A stretch of DNA of 22,845 bases from NCBI GenBank assembly GCA_013697265.1, contig JACCXE010000164.1, positions 1-22,845 on the forward strand, written 5' to 3'. The notes below the pieces were generated by a model. The model did no database searches. It was not told the origin of the DNA and saw only the letters and a program-made list of their open reading frames with translations. The DNA is from Actinomycetota bacterium (lineage in GTDB: Bacteria; Actinomycetota; Acidimicrobiia; Acidimicrobiales; JACCXE01). Shown one piece after another: positions 1-7,797 of this stretch (position 1 is the stretch's first letter; each line of letters opens with the position of its first letter). The position numbers and the translations under genes were made by a program.

Positions 1-1790
1 TCGTTCGGCCCCTTCATGGTTTGTGTCTCTTGACTGGGGAACTGGCCCACGATGTAGCGCTTGGCGCCGTTGGGCATCCGCCAGCAGCCCGGGTTGCTGT
101 TGTTCGGGGCGACGGCGTTGGCGTCCCACCACATGGCAACGCCGTCCTTGACGCAGCTGTAGTCGTCCACGTTGTAGAAGCACGCCGGGGTGGCCGGGTC
201 TTCCGAGGCGATCTTGGGGATGGCGTGGTAGCCCTTGTCGACCGACGTCGGGCCGAGCTTGGGGCCGGCCACCTGGATGCCGGTGAATAGTTGACGCAGG
301 CGTTCGTAGAGCGCGCAGGCCCGGCCCCTGACGTCGGTGTCGGGGGCCCGCGGGTCGGCGTCTTTGTACGCCGAAAAGCAGCGCTCTTGCGCCCGGTCGA
401 CCTGTTTGGTCTGGTAGCTGACCACCCAGGCGTGTCCGTTGAAAGCGATGGGGTTTTGGTATTGCGTAGGGACGTAGCCATCGGTCGAGCCGTCGCCCAG
501 TTGGATCCACTCAGGCAGGTAGTTGCGCTGCACCGCGGCGTCAGTGAACTTTGACTCAATACCGCCGGGCCAGATGATGGTGGTGACCGCCCCACCCGCT
601 TGGCCGGGGTCGGAGAACTTGGCCATGGCCTCGCTGGCGTACTGGTTACCGGTCAGGTTGTCCTCGGCGAAACAACACGGCTTCCACGGTGCTTCCGGAA
701 TTCCGCCGGGTTGCTCGATCTTGCACTGCGTTTCGATGTTTTTCTTGACTAGGTCCTTCAACTTGGTTAGCTGGGGCTGGTTCGGGTCGTTGGTGTACAC
801 GATCCCGTAGCGACGCTTTTTGCCTTGGAGGTCACCGCCGGCGAAGGTGGCGGGGTAGGGCTTGATCTGCTTGCAGAAGTAGTCGGTGTACTGCGCCGCC
901 TGGGTTTCAAGCGTCGGGCTGTAGCCCCATACGAGCTTCGGGAAGCGCTTGTAGAAGCTCTCTTCACGGCCGATAAACGAGCCGAAGTTGAGCACGCCGC
1001 GCCGGGCCATGGCCTCGAGGTAAGCGTCGTTTGAGGCCAACGAGTCCGAAATGACCGCGAAGGGCTGCACCTCCTTGAAGTTTTGCGCCGCGTCGGCCCG
1101 CTTGGCCTCGGGCCCGTCGTCGCCGCGACTGCCGTAGTACACGAAGAAATGCGGCTTGCGGCAATACAGCTGGTAGCGATCTTCGAAATACTTGGCCCAC
1201 CCCCGGATCAGGCGGGCGTAAATGTGTTCGTCGGGCTCTTGTTCCTTGAACAGGTCATACAGCTTGTTGGACGGTCGCGACTCGTCGCCCCGGCTCGTCT
1301 GAATGTCGACGATGCCCGAGTCGAAGTAGAACAACAGTCGGATCTCGTTCGCGGTGACGCCTTGGTACGTGGCGCCGCCGTTGTCCTTGCAGTTGTAGTC
1401 GGGCACGCAGGGGGGAGCGAGGGGGTCTTCGGTCTGTTTCGGGCCTTTGGGCGTTTGCACGCAGCGCTTGGTGCTCGTGTTCTTGCCTGGGCTGTTGGTC
1501 GGCCGCGGGGCGTCGCCGCCGCCGATGCTGCCGTCAGCAATCCCGCTTTCGATCGACGAACTCTGGCCGAGCCCGAAGCTGTCGAAGTTGCCCACCGGCG
1601 GCGGAGTCTCGTTGTCCTCCGGCGGCACCGGCGCATATTCGAGCGTGGTCGAGGGGTTGGTCTGAGGAAGGTTCAACGCGCTGGGTAGCACAGCGAGCGC
1701 GATGATCAACCCCGCGATCAACAGCAGCAGCGGTGCACCCTTTCGGACGTTTTGAGAGCCGGCGCGACTCGGTAGAACGACTGATGCCAT
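1..1790 (-). CDS. ABC transporter substrate-binding-like protein, membrane-anchored and Cys-rich (partial, 3' end outside window)
   Basis: The frame is open from an ATG at 1790 down to base 1, giving 596 complete codons with no stop, so the C-terminus lies outside the window. The N-terminus has a short basic stretch and one hydrophobic segment (about residues 18-40, core LLLLIAGLIIALAVL) with no lipobox, which suggests a signal anchor. A Pro/Ser/Thr-rich linker follows. The central part has the alternating strand-helix look of type I periplasmic binding proteins, with segments such as PFAVISDSLASNDAYLEAM, KRRYGIVYTNDPNQPQLTKL and YLPEWIQLGDGSTDGY. This points to the LivJ/Peripla_BP_6 group, which binds small ligands for HAAT-type transporters. 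The protein is unusually long, as LivJ types are usually near 400 residues. About a dozen Cys residues suggest disulfides outside the membrane. It is divergent from an operon that carries Liv permease and ATPase domains, so it may be their ligand-binding partner. The fold call is by eye. The reading frame is well supported. Confidence 0.78.
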   Translation of the reverse strand, partial: MASVVLPSRAGSQNVRKGAPLLLLIAGLIIALAVLPSALNLPQTNPSTTLEYAPVPPEDNETPPPVGNFDSFGLGQSSSIESGIADGSIGGGDAPRPTNSPGKNTSTKRCVQTPKGPKQTEDPLAPPCVPDYNCKDNGGATYQGVTANEIRLLFYFDSGIVDIQTSRGDESRPSNKLYDLFKEQEPDEHIYARLIRGWAKYFEDRYQLYCRKPHFFVYYGSRGDDGPEAKRADAAQNFKEVQPFAVISDSLASNDAYLEAMARRGVLNFGSFIGREESFYKRFPKLVWGYSPTLETQAAQYTDYFCKQIKPYPATFAGGDLQGKKRRYGIVYTNDPNQPQLTKLKDLVKKNIETQCKIEQPGGIPEAPWKPCCFAEDNLTGNQYASEAMAKFSDPGQAGGAVTTIIWPGGIESKFTDAAVQRNYLPEWIQLGDGSTDGYVPTQYQNPIAFNGHAWVVSYQTKQVDRAQERCFSAYKDADPRAPDTDVRGRACALYERLRQLFTGIQVAGPKLGPTSVDKGYHAIPKIASEDPATPACFYNVDDYSCVKDGVAMWWDANAVAPNNSNPGCWRMPNGAKRYIVGQFPSQETQTMKGPN

Positions 1791-1999
1791 ATGCGGTGAC
1801 TCTACCGAAAGTTCGCCCAAAAAAGTCAGCAGGGACTGTGACGGTCATATGAACGGGTCCGCGGTGAGGCTGTTTGGGAGGGATGAAGACGTATGCTGCG
1901 AGTCCTGGGGCGCACTGGTGCCCGCTGGGCTCTTGATTAAGTATGAAAAAGAGCAAAACTTGACATTTTCTCCCCCTTCCGAAGTGAGGCTCCTGCGCC
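1791..1999. promoter_or_regulatory. Divergent intergenic region with AT-rich promoter-like patch
   Basis: These 209 bp separate the minus-strand binding-protein gene from the plus-strand operon and must hold the start signals of both. The stretch 1931-1970 is strikingly AT-rich for this window and contains a perfect TTGACA at 1960-1965. No convincing -10 follows at the usual spacing, so the exact plus-strand promoter is unresolved. On the minus strand, TAGAGT (1804 to 1799) lies 8 nt before the ATG at 1790 and could be a -10 for a near-leaderless message. A small hairpin, GGGCGC-actg-GTGCCC, lies at 1908-1923, and an 8-bp palindrome, TCATATGA, at 1845-1852. A GAGG at 1986-1989 is a reasonable Shine-Dalgarno for the ATG at 2000. 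Confidence 0.4.
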
Positions 2000-3019
2000 A
2001 TGGCACCCCGTAAACCGGCTTCTCGTTCGCTCGCGACGTCTCGTAGCGGTTCCACCGGTTCGACGAACGCTCAGTCGTTCAAAAAGAATTTCGACAGGGT
2101 CGTCGAGAACATCGAGACCGTGTTGAAGGGCAAGAACGAGGTGGTCCGGCTGGCGCTGGTCGCCATCCTCTGCGAAGGCCACATCCTTTTCGAGGACGTG
2201 CCCGGCACCGGTAAAACGGTGCTCGCCCGAGCCATTGCCCAGTCGATCAACGCCACCACGCAGCGTGTGCAGTGCACGCCGGACATGCTCCCGGGCGACA
2301 TCACGGGCTCGTCGATCCTCGATCAGCGCAAGGGCACCTTCGAGTTCCGCCCCGGCCCCGTGTTCTGCAACGTTCTGCTGTCCGACGAGATCAACCGCGC
2401 CACCCCGAAAACACAGTCCTCGCTGCTCGAGGCCATGGCCGAGCGCCGGGTGTCAGCCGACGCCGTCACCTACGATCTACCCCGTCCGTTCCTCGTACTC
2501 GCCACCCAGAATCCGATCGAACAGGCCGGTACCTTTCCGCTGCCTGAAGCGCAGCTTGACCGTTTCTTGTTCAAGATGAGCCTGGGTTACATGGACCGCG
2601 CCGCCGAGCACGAGGTGATGTTCGCCAACGCGAAACAGCTGTCGATCGAAGACCTCGGTCCGGTCATCGACACGAAAGACATCGAAAAGATGATCGCGTA
2701 CGCCAGCGACATAGAGGTGTCCGACGACGTCGCCTATTACATCGTCGACTTGGTGCAGGCCAGCCGTAACGACGCGAACATCGCGATGGGCGGCTCACCG
2801 CGCGCCACGATCGCCCTGCTCCGGTCGGCCCGCGTGCTGGCCGCCAGCGACGGCCGCAGCCACGTGTATCCCGACGACGTGCGCACCGTGCTGCCCTACG
2901 TGATGGCCCACCGCATTGTGTTGAACCCCGACGCGATCCTGCGCGGCGAAGACGTCAGCAACGTCCTTGATCGGGTCACCAACCAGGTCAAGCCGCCGAT
3001 CTCGGCCAAGTCCAAGTAG
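2000..3019 (+). CDS. MoxR-family AAA+ ATPase
   Basis: A 339-residue AAA+ ATPase of the MoxR type. Visible motifs are Walker A VPGTGKT (67-73), Walker B LLSDEINRA with D129/E130, the sensor-1 region LATQNPIEQ around N171, and the family block FPLPEAQLDRFLFK near 179-192. MoxR proteins are chaperone-like ATPases that remodel or mature partner proteins and are typically encoded next to DUF58 and transglutaminase-like genes, exactly as here. The length is normal for the family. The first ~25 residues are Ser/Thr/Arg-rich and probably disordered. The ATG at 2000 has a GAGG 10 nt upstream. It is the first gene of the long operon, with 22 bp to the next gene. The family is certain. Its substrate is unknown, though its neighbours make an envelope or transporter component a plausible client. 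Confidence 0.95.
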   Translation: MAPRKPASRSLATSRSGSTGSTNAQSFKKNFDRVVENIETVLKGKNEVVRLALVAILCEGHILFEDVPGTGKTVLARAIAQSINATTQRVQCTPDMLPGDITGSSILDQRKGTFEFRPGPVFCNVLLSDEINRATPKTQSSLLEAMAERRVSADAVTYDLPRPFLVLATQNPIEQAGTFPLPEAQLDRFLFKMSLGYMDRAAEHEVMFANAKQLSIEDLGPVIDTKDIEKMIAYASDIEVSDDVAYYIVDLVQASRNDANIAMGGSPRATIALLRSARVLAASDGRSHVYPDDVRTVLPYVMAHRIVLNPDAILRGEDVSNVLDRVTNQVKPPISAKSK

Positions 3020-3041
3020 GTCGGGGCCCTAACAACCGTTC

Positions 3042-4397
3042 ATGGCTGCTCTCCGTCGCACGAAACCTGGGGCGCCAACCGCGCCACAAGGTACGAAACT
3101 GTCGTTTGGGCGACGCTCACGCGTTCGGCTCGACGCCATCACAGACGCGCTCGCGCCCGCGGCCCTGCGAACCCGCACCGAGGGTTGGAAGCGCGCCACC
3201 GGAGTAACGGTCTACGGCGTGGTCGCGTTCAGCGGGTTCGTGGTCGTGTGGCTTCTGGCCAAAATCGTTGCCGGCACCGCGATGTACCTGTTCGCGTACG
3301 GCCTGTTGATGCTGTTCGTGATTTGCTTCTTCCTGGCGCCCCGCAACCTAAAGCTGAGCGGCGAACGGGCCGGGCTGTTCCCGCGGGCCCATGAGGGCGA
3401 CCGGCTCGAAGTCGAGGTCACCCTCGAGGCCCGCCGCGGCGTGTCGACCTTCGTGCTCGAAGAGCGGGTGCCCGAACGCCTCGGTCAACCGGTGCGGGTG
3501 CCGATCACGCGCTTGTCGTCGGGCCAGAAGCTGACCCACCGCTATTCGGTGCGCTGCACCCGTCGCGGCGTTTACGAAATTGGCCCCCTTGTCGCGGTCA
3601 AGAGCGATCCGCTCGGCCTGACCCAGCGCGAAACGCTGATCGCAGAGCCGTTTGAACTGCTCGTGCATCCCCGCATAGAAATCGTTTCCGACCGTCCGCT
3701 CACCCGGCAGTTCGAAGACCCGCCGATTCGTCCGCCGGTGTCCAAGCCGTGGCCGTCGGGCCTCGAGTTCTACGGCATGCGCGAATACACACCGGGCGAC
3801 GACCTGCGCCGCATCGTGTGGCGAGCCTCGGCCCGCACCGGAAAGATCATGGTGCGCGAGGCCGAACAGGGCATCACGGACAAGATCACGATCATCTTGG
3901 ACACCGACCGGGGCTCGCACTCGCGTGACGCCGAGGGTCTATCCGAGAGCTTCGAGGCTGGCGTGCGCGCCGCTGCATCGCTGGCGGTGCGCCACCTGCG
4001 CGAGGGCTACGAGGTCAAGATCGAAACCAACGGGGGCCCGCTTACCCGCTCGATGCGCGGCGCCCAACAACAGTTGCCCCTGCTCGACGCGTTCGCCAAG
4101 GTCGACATGGGCCGCGAGCCGCTGGGCACCGTCATCAGCCGTCTGCTCGGCAACGCTCAGCGAGACGCCCACAACGTGCTCATCACGCCCAACCTCGGTC
4201 AGCGTGAGGCGGCCCAACTGAAGCTTTTGCTGAACAAGGGCATCTCGATTCTCGTGGTCGCGCTTTTGTGGGACGACGAGAATGCGGAAACCCCGGGCCT
4301 TGCCGCCGCCATGGGCTGCCAGGTGGCGAGCCTGCATCCGGGCGGCGACCTGGCTTCGGCGCTGTTCCGCAACATCGGCGCAGGAAACCGGATTTAG
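3042..4397 (+). CDS. DUF58-domain membrane protein
   Basis: A 451-residue protein with a ~50-residue basic N-terminus, two closely spaced membrane segments (about residues 56-100), a beta-rich region (about 105-235), and the DUF58 signature FYGMREYTPGDDLRRIVWR followed by ASARTGKIMVREAEQ (about 242-275). After that comes a von Willebrand A-like stretch beginning ITIILDTDRGS. DUF58 proteins are regular partners of MoxR ATPases and often carry a MIDAS-like metal site. Here the DTDRGS sequence resembles the DxSxS motif but has G in place of the first Ser, so the metal site may be altered. The stop codon is followed immediately by the ATG of the next gene, indicating translational coupling. No strong Shine-Dalgarno is visible before the ATG at 3042. 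Confidence 0.92.
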   Translation: MAALRRTKPGAPTAPQGTKLSFGRRSRVRLDAITDALAPAALRTRTEGWKRATGVTVYGVVAFSGFVVVWLLAKIVAGTAMYLFAYGLLMLFVICFFLAPRNLKLSGERAGLFPRAHEGDRLEVEVTLEARRGVSTFVLEERVPERLGQPVRVPITRLSSGQKLTHRYSVRCTRRGVYEIGPLVAVKSDPLGLTQRETLIAEPFELLVHPRIEIVSDRPLTRQFEDPPIRPPVSKPWPSGLEFYGMREYTPGDDLRRIVWRASARTGKIMVREAEQGITDKITIILDTDRGSHSRDAEGLSESFEAGVRAAASLAVRHLREGYEVKIETNGGPLTRSMRGAQQQLPLLDAFAKVDMGREPLGTVISRLLGNAQRDAHNVLITPNLGQREAAQLKLLLNKGISILVVALLWDDENAETPGLAAAMGCQVASLHPGGDLASALFRNIGAGNRI

Positions 4398-6677
4398 ATG
4401 GCGACCACGGAATCTGACCTCGCCGCGCTGGAAGAAGACGTCCTCGACCGCCTCACCGAAGAGGCTGGGGGGGTCGAAGCCGACATCGAGCGGGCCGCCG
4501 GCGCGCCCGAAGAAGCGCCGATAGAGCAGCCAATCGGTCGTATCGCGGTCGCCATGGCCTTCCCGGTGATCGCTACTGCGATCATGACCGGCGGAGTCTT
4601 TTCGGGCACCAGCCCCCGCATCTACGGCGCGGTAGCCGGCGTCCTCGGCATCGGCCTGGCCATTGTTGCCAACCGGCAGCGCCGACTGTCGTCCACGATG
4701 ATCATCGTGGCCCTTGGCATTTTCGCCATCGGCGCGCTGATGATGATCCCGACCGGCGTTGGCAACATCGGCTCGCTGGCCAGCCTCGTAAAAGAAGCAA
4801 ACACGCAGGGCGACCTCACCCGCCCACCGGTGCCATTCATCCCTGGTTGGCACGCGGTCCTTGGTTGGCTGATGGCCGTAGTCGGCTTCTCGGCGGCATG
4901 GGTCGCACTCGCCTTCCGCAAACCGGCTCTCGCGCTCGTCGTTCCGATCCCCTTCGCCGCGCTCGGCGGTATCAGCGTGCCCAAAGATCAGCAGATCGCC
5001 AGCGGCATCGTCGTGCTCGTTTTGTTCGTGTTCGGCCTCGTGCTGCTCTCGTCGAGCTCAGGCCTCGAGGGCGACGAAAAGCCGACGCTGGCCTACGAAG
5101 TGCGCAACGCCCTGCGTTCGCTGCTCGTGATCATTCCGGTCACGGCGCTGCTGATCGGCGCCAGCCAGCTCGACTTTCTTTTCCCGAAGCCCAACATCAA
5201 CCCGGCCGAGGAACCTCAAAAACCCAAGACCGTGCCGCTGTCCAAGGTGGTCGACCGCCCCCTGTTCCGCGTCAAGTCGGACCTCACCGGCCCTTGGCGC
5301 ATGGGCAGCCTCGACGTGTACGACGGCACCGACTGGCGCCTCGCCGCGATCAGCGACGCCAACGTGAAGCCCGTCCCCAAGAACGGAGTCATCGACGCAA
5401 GCCTCACGCCTCGTGTCGAGGCGAACTTCCGGGTGCTCGGCCTCACCGGTGCCGTGCTGCCCGGCCTGGCCAACCCCTACGGCCTGCAGGCCAAGGGCAT
5501 CATTCCGTCGTTCGATTACCGGTCGAGCAACATCCGCCTGGCGTCGGGCACGCTCAAGCCCGGCAACGAGTACACGGTGCAGGGCGCAGGCCTGCCCACC
5601 ATCGCCGAGCTCGAATCGGTGGTCGAGCCGAACCCGGCCGACGTAGTGCAGTTCACCGAAGGCGTCGGGTCCCAACCTCCGGCGGTTGCCGATCTGATCG
5701 CGAAGTCCGACGCTTTGCCCTCGCGCTGGGCCAAGTTCGACTTCCTGCGAAACTTCGTGCTCGACAATGTGGTGGCTACCGGCGTGGGCGTGCCCGTGAG
5801 CATCACGCCCCAGCGGGTCGACCAAATCTTGACCAGCCTTGAGGCGACGCCTTACGAGATCGTGGCCACCCAAGCGATGTTGGCCCGCTGGATCGGCGTG
5901 CCCTCACGCATCGGTTTCGGCTTCGACGGCGGCGAAAAGGTCGAGGGCAAAACGCTCGAGATCCGACCGAAGAATGGCGCTACGTTCGTCGAAGTGTTCT
6001 TCCCGGGCTTCAAGTGGGTGCCGGTTGTGGGCACGCCCAAGAAGGCCAAGCCGTCGGTGTCGAGCGACCCGAACACGCAACAGACCGACCCGAACATCCT
6101 GCCTAGCGACGACGTCACCATTCAGGTGTTCCTACCGGTGATCACGCCTCCGGAATCGGTCTTCGGTGAGCAGCTATTACGCGGCTTGCTCGTCGGTTTG
6201 CCGATCGTGTTGTTCCTCCTGTTGATTTATTCGACGTACCCAGCGGCGCGAAAGTCGCGCATCCGGTCGCGGCGGCGACGAGGCGCGCAAGAATTGGGCC
6301 CGCGGGCGCGGATCGCGCTCGCCTACGCCGAGTTCCGCGACGTCGCCACGGATTATGGGTTCTCGCATCCCACCGACACCCCGCTCATGTACGTCGAGCG
6401 CTTCATCGAAGACGACGAGCACACCGAACTGGCTTGGCTTGTTACCCGCGTGTTGTGGGGCGACCTGCAGCACGACGCCAGCCTCGAACTTGCAGTCGCG
6501 GCCGACGAACTGTCGCGGTCGCTCAAGCGTCGCGTTGGTTCGGCCCAGCCCGCGACGGTGCGATTCGTCGCGGCGGTGTCACGATTGTCGTTGCGCAACC
6601 CGTTTGCGCCCGATTTAAACGCATCACTTTCCGGCAAAACCAAGGAGGAGCCTGAATATGCGACAGCCTCTGCGTAA
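4398..6677 (+). CDS. TgpA-like membrane protein with a catalytically degenerate transglutaminase-like domain and C-terminal DUF4129-like region
   Basis: A 759-residue protein with an acidic N-terminal ~45 residues, about seven membrane segments up to residue ~265, a large extracytoplasmic region, one membrane segment near 595-617 followed by a basic run (RKSRIRSRRRR), and a C-terminal helical region (about 630-715) like DUF4129. This is the layout of TgpA-type proteins, which follow MoxR and DUF58 genes. The transglutaminase core is recognisable by LARWIGVPSRIGFGF (495-509) and FVEVFFPGFKWVPV (530-543), but the catalytic residues are gone. There is no Cys anywhere near 475-495, where the nucleophile should be. 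The His of the usual HAWxEV motif is Ala528, and the Asp of the usual WVPFDPTP motif is Val544. It is therefore probably a pseudoenzyme acting as a binding or scaffold domain. The last 20 bases overlap the next gene. Confidence 0.88.
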   Translation: MATTESDLAALEEDVLDRLTEEAGGVEADIERAAGAPEEAPIEQPIGRIAVAMAFPVIATAIMTGGVFSGTSPRIYGAVAGVLGIGLAIVANRQRRLSSTMIIVALGIFAIGALMMIPTGVGNIGSLASLVKEANTQGDLTRPPVPFIPGWHAVLGWLMAVVGFSAAWVALAFRKPALALVVPIPFAALGGISVPKDQQIASGIVVLVLFVFGLVLLSSSSGLEGDEKPTLAYEVRNALRSLLVIIPVTALLIGASQLDFLFPKPNINPAEEPQKPKTVPLSKVVDRPLFRVKSDLTGPWRMGSLDVYDGTDWRLAAISDANVKPVPKNGVIDASLTPRVEANFRVLGLTGAVLPGLANPYGLQAKGIIPSFDYRSSNIRLASGTLKPGNEYTVQGAGLPTIAELESVVEPNPADVVQFTEGVGSQPPAVADLIAKSDALPSRWAKFDFLRNFVLDNVVATGVGVPVSITPQRVDQILTSLEATPYEIVATQAMLARWIGVPSRIGFGFDGGEKVEGKTLEIRPKNGATFVEVFFPGFKWVPVVGTPKKAKPSVSSDPNTQQTDPNILPSDDVTIQVFLPVITPPESVFGEQLLRGLLVGLPIVLFLLLIYSTYPAARKSRIRSRRRRGAQELGPRARIALAYAEFRDVATDYGFSHPTDTPLMYVERFIEDDEHTELAWLVTRVLWGDLQHDASLELAVAADELSRSLKRRVGSAQPATVRFVAAVSRLSLRNPFAPDLNASLSGKTKEEPEYATASA
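6642..6648 (+). promoter_or_regulatory. Strong Shine-Dalgarno inside the preceding gene
   Basis: AAGGAGG lies 9 nt before the ATG at 6658, inside the last codons of the transglutaminase-like gene. It fixes the start of the lipoprotein gene and shows that the 20-base gene overlap is real. It is the clearest ribosome binding site in the operon. Most other junctions there rely on stop/start coupling with little or no SD, so this gene may be translated independently and more strongly. Confidence 0.85.
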
Positions 6678-7779
6678 AGGTCTGCGCGGCCTAGCGCTTG
6701 CGCTCGCTGTGGCGGCGGCAACGTCGGCCTGCGTCCAGCAGAACAAGTCCGGGGTCGGGCTCGTGAAGTTCGACTCGTCGGCGGTGTTCGGCGTGGCGAC
6801 CAAGACGGAACTGCCGGGCTTCGACGTGCCCGACTCGTTTCCCGACGGCTTTGCCAGTTCCGATCTGCCCAGTATTCCGCCGAACCCGTTGCGGCCCGCT
6901 GCTCCCGCGGTCGAGTCCGTGGGCGTCTGCCCTCAAGCAAAGCTCGCGGACTTCCCCAAGAAACCAGCGACGGTCACCGTTGCCGGCACGCCCACGCCCG
7001 GCGTTTACCCGTGGAAGCGCGTCGAAGTGGTGCAGCAGAACACCGCCAACACGCCGGCGCGTACGCAACGCCCCTTCGCACTCGAGAGCCGCGCCATTCG
7101 CCGCGTCGAGCGCCAGAACGATCATCAGTTCGTTTTCGAGATGCTGGCCCCCGACCCCTCGGCGTCGGGCAACACGGTGATCACGTCGTTCCTGGTCAAC
7201 ACGAACCCGACCCTCCTCGTTGAGCGGAGCGTCCCCGGCCGCACGGTCGGCGTGGTGCCGGTCGGTACGCAAGACGTCCGCATCGGTAATCCGGACGACC
7301 TGGGCGGCATTTTCATCAGCCGCATTGAGACCCAAAACGAGAAGGGCGAGCGCGTGTCGGTGTTCGCGCCGCTTGAGCCCATCACGGTCGTGCCCCTCGA
7401 CGGCGGCGTGGTTCGTAGCGGCCAGGTCTTTCGCAGCCTGGGCATCGATCCGACCTCGCAGACCGTGCTGCTCAACGACGGTCTCGTCACCCGCACGACA
7501 CGCATCGATGCGTGCGGCGAGGTCGTCGAGGGCTACTCCGTCGCGCTGAAGCAGACCTTCAGCAACGACATCGTCCTCGATGACGCGGATTCACTTCAAA
7601 AGGTCGCCGCTCGATCGCAGACCCGAACAGCCGAGTTCGTGTTCGCAACGCAGTACGGGGCGCTCCCGATTCAGGAGATCCTCACCATCGGCGACTTCCG
7701 CGAAGACGCCGTGGCGTTCGCGGGGCGATGGGAACTCGGTGGCCTCACACCCAAGCCGCTGCCCGACGCACTTAAGTAG
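6658..7779 (+). CDS. Predicted secreted lipoprotein, function unknown
   Basis: A 373-residue protein. The N-terminus has a basic start, a hydrophobic core (LALALAVAAA) and a lipobox TSAC with the lipidated Cys at residue 25, so it should be anchored to the outer face of the membrane. The mature part is Pro-rich to about residue 115, then predominantly beta-like, with only two further Cys residues (VGVCP near 90 and DACGEV near 284) that could form one disulfide. I do not recognise a family. The start is set by the AAGGAGG at 6642-6648. It lies between the MoxR/DUF58/transglutaminase-like set and the Liv permease gene (18 bp gap). It may be a subunit of whatever the operon builds, but nothing in the sequence proves a role. 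Confidence 0.85.
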   Translation: MRQPLRKGLRGLALALAVAAATSACVQQNKSGVGLVKFDSSAVFGVATKTELPGFDVPDSFPDGFASSDLPSIPPNPLRPAAPAVESVGVCPQAKLADFPKKPATVTVAGTPTPGVYPWKRVEVVQQNTANTPARTQRPFALESRAIRRVERQNDHQFVFEMLAPDPSASGNTVITSFLVNTNPTLLVERSVPGRTVGVVPVGTQDVRIGNPDDLGGIFISRIETQNEKGERVSVFAPLEPITVVPLDGGVVRSGQVFRSLGIDPTSQTVLLNDGLVTRTTRIDACGEVVEGYSVALKQTFSNDIVLDDADSLQKVAARSQTRTAEFVFATQYGALPIQEILTIGDFREDAVAFAGRWELGGLTPKPLPDALK

Positions 7780-7797
7780 GCGGACGCACACCCACCC

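Noticed and set aside
1083..1688. 201-codon open frame on the plus strand
   Set aside because: It lies opposite the binding-protein gene, whose frame is open for 596 codons with a sensible N-terminal anchor and protein-like composition.
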